From Rubrobacter sp. (GTDB lineage: Bacteria > Actinomycetota > Rubrobacteria > Rubrobacterales > Rubrobacteraceae): a DNA stretch of 5,415 nucleotides. The position numbers were made by a program, and so were the translations under genes. Numbering within the stretch: position 1 is the stretch's first letter; the number at the start of each line of letters is the position of its first letter. Below the pieces are notes generated by a model. That model made no database searches. It saw only the letters and a program-made list of their open reading frames with translations, and was not told where the DNA came from. Shown here piece by piece: positions 1 through 4,575 of the stretch. The stretch covers positions 1 through 5,415 of the forward strand of contig JACDGB010000152.1 of assembly GCA_013815485.1 (NCBI GenBank), given 5' to 3'.

Positions 1-551
1 ACGTAGGACTGGCCCGGAAGCCGGATGCCCGCCACGTCCCCGGCGAACATCGCGCCTGAGACAGGCTCCAGATACGCCAGATGATGGTAGGCGTGGCCCG
101 GCGTGTCGTAGGCTCTGAGGACACCACCCGCGGCCTCCGCCTCCTCGCCGTCTCGGAGGACGACGATCCTGTCCTCCGGGACGGGCCGCGCCTCGCCCCA
201 CAGCTCATCCATCCGGTCTCCGTAGATGCGCGTCGCGCTCTTCATCAGCTTCGATGGATCGACGAGATGCGGAAAGCCGATCTCGTGTACGTGGAAGGTC
301 GCGTTCGGCAGAAGCTCCGCCAGATGTCCCGAAGCTCCCGCGTGATCCAGGTGTATGTGCGTCAGGAAGACCCCATGCACGTCCTCCGGGGAGACGCCGT
401 GCTCATCGAGCCCCGCCGTCAGGCGTTTCAGGCACGTCGTTGGCCCGGTCTCCACTATGGCCGCCGAGCCTCCACCCTCACCCATCAACAAGAACGAGGC
501 TATGATGTGTTCAGATCCCAAAAAGTTCAAATCTATGGTTTCGATCTTCAT
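1..551 (-). CDS. MBL-fold metallo-hydrolase, glyoxalase II-like (3' end outside window)
   Basis: Reading leftward from an ATG at 551, the frame stays open to the window edge (183 complete codons) and begins MKIETIDLNFLG. It shows the metallo-beta-lactamase zinc signature THIHLDHAG (His65, His67, Asp69, His70), then TPGHAYHH (His153, the third metal-ligand position) and FAGDVAG (Asp172, the bridging Asp position). This order is typical of the glyoxalase II/RNase Z-type hydrolase fold, in which two metal ions activate water to cleave esters, thioesters or phosphodiesters. The C-terminal part with the last His ligand is missing because the window ends. The start is supported by GGAG five bases upstream and a longer GAGGAGGGG stretch behind it. 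The gene lies 68 nt downstream of the VOC gene on the same strand and may be co-transcribed or use its own promoter. Soluble and cytosolic, with no signal peptide. The superfamily is certain; the substrate cannot be read from the sequence. Confidence 0.9.
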   Translation of the reverse strand, partial: MKIETIDLNFLGSEHIIASFLLMGEGGGSAAIVETGPTTCLKRLTAGLDEHGVSPEDVHGVFLTHIHLDHAGASGHLAELLPNATFHVHEIGFPHLVDPSKLMKSATRIYGDRMDELWGEARPVPEDRIVVLRDGEEAEAAGGVLRAYDTPGHAYHHLAYLEPVSGAMFAGDVAGIRLPGQSY

Positions 552-589
552 TAATTCTCCGCCCCTCCTCGTGACGCCGCCAGCCACGC

Positions 590-598
590 AGCGTAGCA
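590..598 (-). promoter_or_regulatory. Possible extended -10 promoter for the MBL-fold hydrolase gene
   Basis: On the minus strand the sequence reads TGCTACGCT, which matches the TGn-TAnnnT extended -10 pattern of vegetative sigma factors. Transcription would start near 583, giving a leader of about 32 nt with an SD before the ATG at 551. I see no -35 box. The element sits inside an imperfectly spaced inverted repeat (GCCGCC 576-581 / GGCGGC 606-611). Short motifs like this arise by chance, so the call rests on position and on its likeness to the element before ddl. Confidence 0.35.
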
Positions 599-619
599 GA
601 ATACAGGCGGCCGGAAGAG

Positions 620-991
620 CTAACCGCCTGCGATCGAGAAGCGCGGATTCTCGATGATGCCGAACACGTTGCCCTCCGAGTCGAGGACGGTCGCCAGGCG
701 GATGCCCTCTCCCACATCCTGGACATCGCTGTGCTCCGTCGCCCCGAGTTCCAGCAGACGTCCGAGGGCTTTGTCCGCGTCCGCCACGCCCCAATAAGCG
801 ACACCGCCGGTGCCATCGCGGGGAGCATCGGCATTGTCCGGCTGTAGCCCGAGCTCGAAACCTCCGACGTCGAAGCCCACGTAGAAAGGCTCGTCGAAGT
901 ATGGGCCGAAGCCAAGCACGGAGACGTACCATTCCTTCGCCCGATGGAGATCTCCCACCGGGTAAACCACCGTCCTCAAACCTTGAAGCAT
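620..991 (-). CDS. VOC family protein (glyoxalase/bleomycin-resistance/dioxygenase fold)
   Basis: A 123-residue protein starting MLQGLRTVVYPVGDL, the usual size for a single-domain vicinal-oxygen-chelate protein. Two beta-alpha-beta-beta-beta modules can be followed: residues 4-50 (RAKEWYVSVLGF, then FYVGFDVGGFELGL) and 62-116 (GGVAYWGVADADKALGRLLELGA, then ATVLDSEGNVFGIIENP). Glu46 and Glu114 sit where metal-binding Glu residues fall in glyoxalase I. The first-strand position that often holds a His ligand is Val or Tyr, so metal chemistry like glyoxalase I is doubtful. A longer frame reaches back to 1027, but the ATG at 991 is preceded by AGGAAGAG at good spacing and begins at the conserved first strand, so I chose it. 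It is transcribed divergently from apgM and lies upstream of the MBL-fold gene. Substrate unknown; comparable proteins are annotated only as VOC family. Confidence 0.88.
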   Translation of the reverse strand: MLQGLRTVVYPVGDLHRAKEWYVSVLGFGPYFDEPFYVGFDVGGFELGLQPDNADAPRDGTGGVAYWGVADADKALGRLLELGATEHSDVQDVGEGIRLATVLDSEGNVFGIIENPRFSIAGG

Positions 992-1026
992 CTTCTCTTC
1001 CTTTCGGGGCGAGGGCCATCCAAACA

Positions 1027-1054
1027 ACTATACGCGCCGCTGCACCGCTTCCAA
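1027..1054 (-). promoter_or_regulatory. Likely sigma70-type promoter for the VOC gene
   Basis: On the minus strand, TTGGAA (1054-1049, four of six matches to TTGACA) is separated by 16 nt from TATAGT (1032-1027, five of six matches to TATAAT). Transcription would begin near 1020, leaving a leader of about 29 nt that contains the SD before the ATG at 991. This is the most complete -35/-10 pair I found in the window. Confidence 0.5.
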
Positions 1055-1070
1055 AGGCATGATCTCTGTT

Positions 1071-1079
1071 TGATAGACT
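1071..1079 (+). promoter_or_regulatory. Possible extended -10 promoter for apgM-udgB
   Basis: TGATAGACT matches the extended -10 pattern TGn-TAnnnT with no recognisable -35 box 16-18 nt upstream. Start of transcription would be near 1086, giving a leader of about 56 nt that includes the palindrome at 1109-1120. It lies in the divergent region some 40 bp from the VOC promoter on the opposite strand, so a regulator bound here could affect both. Confidence 0.35.
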
Positions 1080-1108
1080 GCCGGGACCGTGAAAATACGC
1101 CGGTCGTT

Positions 1109-1120
1109 GGCGCCGGCGCC
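1109..1120. repeat. Perfect 12-bp palindrome GGCGCCGGCGCC
   Basis: The 12 bases equal their own reverse complement and consist of two tandem GGCGCC units. They lie in the presumed apgM leader, about 20 nt upstream of the TTG start. This could be an operator or simply a GC-rich leader stem; no loop is present for a stable hairpin of the full palindrome. Confidence 0.5.
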
Positions 1121-1128
1121 CCGAATAT

Positions 1129-1134
1129 GGAGGA
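1129..1134 (+). promoter_or_regulatory. Shine-Dalgarno site that decides the apgM start
   Basis: GGAGGA lies seven bases before a TTG at 1142 that is in frame with apgM. The upstream in-frame ATG at 1127 overlaps this site and has no purine-rich stretch before it (its upstream sequence is the GC palindrome). The site therefore argues for translation from TTG 1142, not from ATG 1127. Confidence 0.6.
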
Positions 1135-1141
1135 CGCTGTT

Positions 1142-2350
1142 TTGGATCTCGACCTCATGCGCGAGCTGTCCGTGAAGACCGAATCGAAGATCGTGCTCCT
1201 CGTCCTCGATGGTCTCGGCGGCCTCCCGATGCAGCCAGGCGGCAAAACGGAACTGGAAGCCGCGAATACCCCGAACCTCGACTCTTTGGCCGCCCGCTCA
1301 GACCTCGGCCTCAGCAGACCCGTGGCTGCGGGCGTGAGCCCCGGAAGCGGTCCCGGTCACCTCGGCCTCTTCGGCTACGACCCGCTGCGTTTCCAGGTCG
1401 GGCGCGGCGTACTCTCGGCCCTCGGCGTCGGCTTCGAACTCGGCGACAATGACCTCGCCGCCCGCGTGAACTTCGCCACCCTGGACGGCTCCGGCAAGAT
1501 CTCCGACCGGAGAGCGGGGCGAATCCCCTCCGAAAAGGGCGAGGAACTGGTACGGATGCTTAACGAAAAAGTGGACCTCGAAGGCGTCGAGACCTTCGTT
1601 CGGCACGAGAAGGAGTACAGGGCCGTCGTGGTGTTCCGGGGCGAAGGACTTTCGGGCGCCCTCGCGGACTCCGACCCCCAGCGCACCGGCCTCGATCCGC
1701 TCCCTGTGAAGCCGGTGGAGGATTCCCCGAAAGCGGAGAGGAGCGCGTCTCTCGCCAACGCCTTCATCGAGCAAGCCAATGAGATACTCGCGGATCAGCA
1801 CCCGGCCAACACCGTCCTCGCGCGCGGCTTCGGGATGTACCCCGCTCTCCCCTCCTTCGACGAAGCGTACAAGCTCGCCGCCGCCGCGATCGCAGGCTAC
1901 CCGATGTACAAGGGCCTGGCCCGCCTGGCGGGCATGGAACTCAAGAAAGAAGGCGAAGGCATCGCCGGAGAGTTCGAGACCTTGAAACAGAGCTGGGACG
2001 GCCACGACTTCTTCTTCGTCCACGTCAAGCCGACAGATGCCGCCGGGGAGGACGGAGACTTCGAGCGCAAGGCGCGGGTCATCGAAGAGGTGGACACGCT
2101 CATCCCTGACCTCCTCGACCTGAGGCCGGATGCGCTCGCCGTCACGGGCGACCATGCGACCCCGGCCCGTCTCAAGAGCCACTCCTGGCATGGGGTGCCC
2201 TTGCTGCTCCACTCCCCGTATACCTTGCCGACTGCGGAGGTCTTTGGGGAGCGGGCTTGCGCGGGTGGATCCCTGGGCGTATTTCCTGCGGAGGAGATCA
2301 TGGGCCTCCTCATGGGCCACGCCCTCAAGCTCAACCGCTTCGGCGCATAG
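1142..2350 (+). CDS. apgM: 2,3-bisphosphoglycerate-independent phosphoglycerate mutase, archaeal type
   Basis: Interconverts 3-phosphoglycerate and 2-phosphoglycerate in glycolysis/gluconeogenesis; cytosolic, metal-dependent, alkaline-phosphatase superfamily. With the TTG start the protein has 402 residues, about normal for ApgM. Visible landmarks are IVLLVLDGLGGLP (metal ligand Asp23), GSGPGHLGLFGYDP (catalytic Ser69), FFFVHVKPTDAAGEDGD (Asp299 in the metal site), VTGDHATP (Asp337 and His338) and KSHSWHGVPLLLHSP. The residue four after Asp299 is Glu303, where Methanocaldococcus-type enzymes have His; I recall Glu in other bacterial members. Start alternatives are ATG 1127 (MEDAVLDLD) and ATG 1157; TTG 1142 is chosen because GGAGGA precedes it at seven bases and it gives the MDLDLMREL-type N terminus I associate with the family. 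A longer in-frame extension to 944 runs back through the promoter region into the VOC gene and is not credible. The family-5 UDG gene follows after 14 nt. Confidence 0.93.
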   Translation: MDLDLMRELSVKTESKIVLLVLDGLGGLPMQPGGKTELEAANTPNLDSLAARSDLGLSRPVAAGVSPGSGPGHLGLFGYDPLRFQVGRGVLSALGVGFELGDNDLAARVNFATLDGSGKISDRRAGRIPSEKGEELVRMLNEKVDLEGVETFVRHEKEYRAVVVFRGEGLSGALADSDPQRTGLDPLPVKPVEDSPKAERSASLANAFIEQANEILADQHPANTVLARGFGMYPALPSFDEAYKLAAAAIAGYPMYKGLARLAGMELKKEGEGIAGEFETLKQSWDGHDFFFVHVKPTDAAGEDGDFERKARVIEEVDTLIPDLLDLRPDALAVTGDHATPARLKSHSWHGVPLLLHSPYTLPTAEVFGERACAGGSLGVFPAEEIMGLLMGHALKLNRFGA

Positions 2351-2364
2351 AGAGAAGGATCGAC

Positions 2365-3057
2365 ATGGAAGCCGGAGGAGGATCCGGCACACTGGCGAAG
2401 CTGGCCGCGCTCGAAGACGAAGTCGTCTCCTGCCGCCGCTGTCCGCGCCTGGTGGAGTGGCGCGAGAAGGTAGCTACGGAGAAGCGGGCCGCCTACCGCG
2501 ACGAAACCTACTGGGGCCGTCCCGTGCCCGGCTTCGGGGACCCAGAGTCCGGGGTCGTGGTCCTCGGCCTCGCCCCGGCGGCCCACGGAGCCAACCGCAC
2601 CGGACGCATCTTCACCGGCGACCGCTCCGGCGATTTCCTCTTCGCCGCATTGCATCGAACAGGCTTCTCCAATAACCCCGTCTCGCGCCACAAGGATGAC
2701 GGTCTCCGTCTCTCTGGCGTCTGGATCTCCGCCGCCGTCCGTTGCGCCCCGCCGGGGAACAAGCCAACCCCCGAAGAGCGCGGCGCCTGCCTCCCGTTCA
2801 CCGTCCGCGAACTGGAACTACTGAATGCGAAGGTCATCATCTGCCTCGGCGCCTTCGCCTGGGACGCGGCCCTGCGTCTGCACGGGATACGCCCCAAACC
2901 AAAGTTCGCCCACGGCGCCGAACACGCGGTTGGCATATCCGGCGTCACCCTCATCGGCAGCTACCACGTCTCGCAGCAGAACACCTTCACCGGCGTTCTG
3001 AAACCCGAAATGCTCGACGCCGTGCTGCTGCGGGCGCGAGGGCTGGCGGGCGCGTGA
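2365..3057 (+). CDS. udgB: Family 5 uracil-DNA glycosylase (UdgB type, 4Fe-4S)
   Basis: A 230-residue enzyme that removes uracil (and, in known members, other deaminated bases) from DNA as the first step of base-excision repair. Motif A reads GLAPAAHGANRTGRIFTGD (68-86). It lacks the Asp/Asn found in families 1 and 4, which is the defining trait of family 5. Motif B reads SYHVSQQNTFTG (199-210). Four cysteines fit the iron-sulfur cluster: Cys23 and Cys26 (CRRC), Cys127 (AAVRC) and Cys142. The frame is open back to 2257, but that part overlaps apgM; ATG 2365 has AAGGA upstream at 2355-2359 and leads straight into the cluster-binding region. It sits 14 nt behind apgM, so translational coupling or at least co-transcription is likely. 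No obvious intrinsic terminator follows before the lipoprotein gene 61 nt downstream. Confidence 0.95.
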   Translation: MEAGGGSGTLAKLAALEDEVVSCRRCPRLVEWREKVATEKRAAYRDETYWGRPVPGFGDPESGVVVLGLAPAAHGANRTGRIFTGDRSGDFLFAALHRTGFSNNPVSRHKDDGLRLSGVWISAAVRCAPPGNKPTPEERGACLPFTVRELELLNAKVIICLGAFAWDAALRLHGIRPKPKFAHGAEHAVGISGVTLIGSYHVSQQNTFTGVLKPEMLDAVLLRARGLAGA

Positions 3058-3092
3058 TCCCCTTTCGCCGAAATATATCCCGCGCACATAGG

Positions 3093-3100
3093 TATAGGAT
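3093..3100 (+). promoter_or_regulatory. Possible -10 region before the lipoprotein gene
   Basis: TATAGGAT contains two overlapping -10-like hexamers (TATAGG and TAGGAT, four matches each to TATAAT). The surrounding 3071-3100 stretch is clearly more AT-rich than its neighbours. No -35 box is recognisable. Start of transcription would be near 3105-3107, giving a very short leader. Confidence 0.3.
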
Positions 3101-3118
3101 GCGTCCGGTGCGGGAAGA

Positions 3119-3601
3119 ATGCTCTTCGACGTGAAGAAGGTTCTCACAGCCACGCTGCTCATCGTCGTGTCGCTCGCGGCGGGCTGCTCGAATGAAATCA
3201 CCGAAGTGAGTTCCGGCGGTTCCACCAGCGCGACGTCCCAGCCCACGCCGGGCGCTTCGTCCTCTTCCACCACCGGGCCGGAGACGACGGTGAACACGGG
3301 GACGCTCGAAAGCTCACCCGGCGCGGAGCCGGATGTCGTACTCCGGGTGGAGGGAGATTCGGGCGTCAGGTTCTCCGGCCTCTGCAACGTCGGGGAAGAG
3401 GATACGGTGCTCGGCGGCGGTTCGGTCCCCAAACGCTACGCTTTCGACCCTCGTGGAGAACGGCTCTCGTGCAGGATCCAGAAACAAGATTCCGGCGATG
3501 GCGACCTGAAAGTCACGCTCCTTGCTGGCAACAGCACCCAGTCCGTACAGCAGATCAACACCCCAGACAACGCCATCAAAGTCTCCTATACCGGAGACTA
3601 A
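3119..3601 (+). CDS. Predicted lipoprotein of unknown function
   Basis: 160 residues that I do not recognise as a named family. The N terminus is a lipoprotein signal peptide: KK at 6-7, hydrophobic LTATLLIVVSLAAG, then Cys23 as the lipidation site. The lipobox is slightly atypical, with Ala instead of Leu at -3 (LAAGC). Residues 24-68 form a low-complexity Ser/Thr/Gly/Pro linker, as is common for reaching away from a membrane. Residues 70-160 look like a small beta-rich domain (VVLRVEGDSGVRFSGLC, KRYAFDPRGERLSCRI, LKVTLLAG, NAIKVSYTG) with Cys89 and Cys118 able to form a disulfide. Start: the purine stretch GGGAAGA abuts ATG 3119 too closely, while in-frame GTG 3131 (MKKVLTATLL) lies 12 nt beyond it; either gives the same mature protein. 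It precedes the secreted acidic protein by 122 nt. Confidence 0.85.
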   Translation: MLFDVKKVLTATLLIVVSLAAGCSNEITEVSSGGSTSATSQPTPGASSSSTTGPETTVNTGTLESSPGAEPDVVLRVEGDSGVRFSGLCNVGEEDTVLGGGSVPKRYAFDPRGERLSCRIQKQDSGDGDLKVTLLAGNSTQSVQQINTPDNAIKVSYTGD

Positions 3602-3611
3602 ACGGCCTGCC

Positions 3612-3634
3612 TGGAAAATTCTCCAAAGTTTTTT
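3612..3634 (+). terminator. Weak possible terminator after the lipoprotein gene
   Basis: TGGA (3612-3615) can pair with TCCA (3622-3625) around a six-base loop, followed after three bases by a run of six T (3629-3634). The T-run is good but a four-pair stem is poor, so termination would be partial at best. The T-run also belongs to the repeat structure at 3625-3663 and may have another role. Confidence 0.3.
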
Positions 3635-3663
3635 CGATTTGCGTCCGAAATCGCTAAAGTTTT
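3625..3663. repeat. AAAGTTTT direct repeats flanking a CGATTT/AAATCG inverted repeat
   Basis: AAAGTTTT occurs at 3625-3632 and again at 3656-3663, 31 bp apart, about three helical turns. Between them lies the perfect inverted repeat CGATTT (3635-3640) and AAATCG (3648-3653) with a seven-base centre. The second direct repeat falls exactly where a -35 box would be for the -10 at 3679. The arrangement resembles an operator or activator site controlling the acidic-protein gene, but no binding protein can be named. Confidence 0.45.
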
Positions 3664-3678
3664 GCATGCACATGCTCC

Positions 3679-3684
3679 GATAAT
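3679..3684 (+). promoter_or_regulatory. -10 element for the acidic secreted protein gene
   Basis: GATAAT matches TATAAT at five of six positions. Transcription would start near 3691, giving a leader of roughly 33 nt that contains AAAGGGA before the GTG start. No consensus -35 hexamer is present at 16-18 nt; that position is taken by the second AAAGTTTT repeat. The spacer holds the near-palindrome GCATG-CA-CATGC (3664-3675). A promoter dependent on an activator or an alternative sigma factor is possible. Confidence 0.45.
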
Positions 3685-3723
3685 CTTCTGACAACCAGAA
3701 ACGTTCATCGAGAAAGGGAAAAC

Positions 3724-4446
3724 GTGCAGATCACCTTCGACGCGAAGCAAGACATCAGGCGATTCCTAGCTATAGGCGGGGTCTCGCTGGCCCTGATCCT
3801 GGGCCAGTCCACCGCGGCCCTCGCGGCCACTGACTCCGACCAAGATGGCCTCACCAACTACCAGGAGAGGAACATCACCCAGACCAAACCGTTCGACAAG
3901 GACTCAGACAACGACCGCATCAAAGACGGCGTCGAAGACAAGGACAAGGACGGCGTTGACAACTTGGACGAACTCAAGCTCAAGCTCAAGATGGCCGACG
4001 AGGATTCAGACGATGACGGCCTGGAGGACGGCGACGAGAACGAGGACCATGATGGCGTAGATAACGAGGACGAGGACGATGGGGCTACCTCCTCCGACGA
4101 TTGCGCCACCGGGGTCGAAGACGAAGCCGACGAAGACGACGACTCTGACGACCTCGACGACGAGGACGAGAACGACCTCGACTCCGACACCGAAGACTCA
4201 GACGACGACGGCACGGACGACTACGACGACAACAACGACGACAATCAGGGCATGGCCGACGAGATGGACCCCGACTCCGACAACGACGGCACGGATGACG
4301 GCGATGAGGACGAGGACGCCGACGAGGTCGAAGACGGCGACGAGGACGACAGCGACGAGGACGACGACTGCGACGGACTCGAAGATGAAGACGACGAAGA
4401 TGACGACAACGACGGCGAAGACGACGATGAGGACGAGGACGAATAG
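3724..4446 (+). CDS. Secreted hyperacidic protein with TSP3-like calcium-binding repeats
   Basis: 240 residues, GTG start with AAAGGGA (3713-3719) four bases upstream. Residues 1-34 form a Sec signal peptide (RR at 12-13, hydrophobic FLAIGGVSLALILG, AxA site ALA at 32-34), so the mature chain starts near Ala35. The mature part begins with a classic thrombospondin-type-3-like unit (DSDQDGLTNYQE). DxDxDG-type motifs follow at 60 (degenerate), 72, 94, 106 (variant), 158, 184, 213 and 226, the pattern that binds Ca2+ in TSP3 and related bacterial repeats. By hand count about 112 of 206 mature residues are Asp or Glu, and there is no Lys or Arg after Lys89. The only basic patch is LKLKLKLK-like at 84-89. 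Two cysteines (127, 216) could pair. No LPXTG motif, transmembrane anchor or C-terminal domain is seen; the chain ends in DEDEDE. Export and Ca2+ affinity are well supported; the biological role is unknown. A strong terminator follows. Confidence 0.88.
   Translation: MQITFDAKQDIRRFLAIGGVSLALILGQSTAALAATDSDQDGLTNYQERNITQTKPFDKDSDNDRIKDGVEDKDKDGVDNLDELKLKLKMADEDSDDDGLEDGDENEDHDGVDNEDEDDGATSSDDCATGVEDEADEDDDSDDLDDEDENDLDSDTEDSDDDGTDDYDDNNDDNQGMADEMDPDSDNDGTDDGDEDEDADEVEDGDEDDSDEDDDCDGLEDEDDEDDDNDGEDDDEDEDE
3832..4416 (+). repeat. Array of DxDxDG-type acidic repeats
   Basis: Within the acidic protein, hexapeptides DSDQDG, DKDKDG, DSDDDG (twice), DSDNDG, DDDCDG and DDDNDG recur at irregular spacing, together with weaker variants DSDNDR and NEDHDG. 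Two copies, at codons 158 and 184, continue with TDD and are also similar in DNA. The coding strand is largely GAC/GAT/GAG/GAA triplets, a low-complexity tract with no G/A/T/C pattern of fixed unit length. The motif is the known Ca2+-coordinating signature of thrombospondin type 3 repeats. Confidence 0.75.
3973..3990 (+). repeat. Three tandem CTCAAG hexamers encoding (Leu-Lys)3
   Basis: CTCAAG is repeated three times without a mismatch, in frame, giving LKLKLK at residues 84-89 of the acidic protein. It is the only basic stretch in the mature C-terminal half and looks like a recent hexamer expansion. Confidence 0.7.
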
Positions 4447-4472
4447 ACCTCTCTAAACCAGAGATTCCAAGC

Positions 4473-4501
4473 GCGGTCGGGAATTTACCCGGCCGCTTTT
4501 T
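4473..4501 (+). terminator. Intrinsic terminator after the acidic protein gene
   Basis: GCGGTCGGG (4473-4481) pairs with CCCGGCCGC (4488-4496) as a nine-pair stem with one G-T wobble around an AATTTA loop, followed directly by TTTTT (4497-4501). This is a textbook Rho-independent terminator. A smaller hairpin, TCTCT (4450-4454) with AGAGA (4460-4464), precedes it between the stop codon and the main stem. Confidence 0.9.
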
Positions 4502-4525
4502 CATGCCCGCGGAGCCCGTCGCGGT

Positions 4526-4531
4526 TACAAT
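4526..4531 (+). promoter_or_regulatory. Probable -10 element for the HD-domain gene
   Basis: TACAAT, five of six matches to TATAAT, lies just beyond the terminator of the preceding gene and about 45 nt before the TTG start at 4576. Start of transcription would be near 4538. No -35 box is recognisable. Its surroundings (TTACAATGGCC) resemble those of the ddl element (CTACGATGGGC). Confidence 0.45.
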
Positions 4532-4575
4532 GGCCGTTCGTCATCGAAGACTTATGGAAGGAGCCATCGAGCCCA

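Noticed and set aside
81..554. 157-codon plus-strand frame over the MBL-fold gene
   Set aside because: No recognisable motif. The minus strand encodes an intact HxHxDH hydrolase with a good SD, so this is an antisense shadow in GC-rich DNA.
944..1141. N-terminal extension of apgM back to ATG 944
   Set aside because: It would overlap the start of the divergent VOC gene and run through both promoters, and the encoded residues bear no likeness to the ApgM N terminus.
1298..2392. 364-codon minus-strand frame opposite apgM
   Set aside because: The length is impressive but expected for GC-rich DNA opposite a real gene. The product has no recognisable domain and the plus strand carries a complete set of ApgM motifs.
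3058..3118. Possible terminator between udgB and the lipoprotein gene
   Set aside because: Only GCGGG...CCCGC-like complementarity with a long loop and no T-run could be found, so no terminator is called.
3858..4504. Long open frames overlapping the acidic gene: Ser-rich and Arg-rich on the minus strand, Thr/Arg-rich in the +2 frame
   Set aside because: Their compositions are the direct mirror of GAC/GAG-rich codons read in other frames (antisense of GAC-GAC is Arg/Val/Ser-type, shifted ACG is Thr). No SD, no recognisable domain, while the in-frame product has a signal peptide and known repeats.
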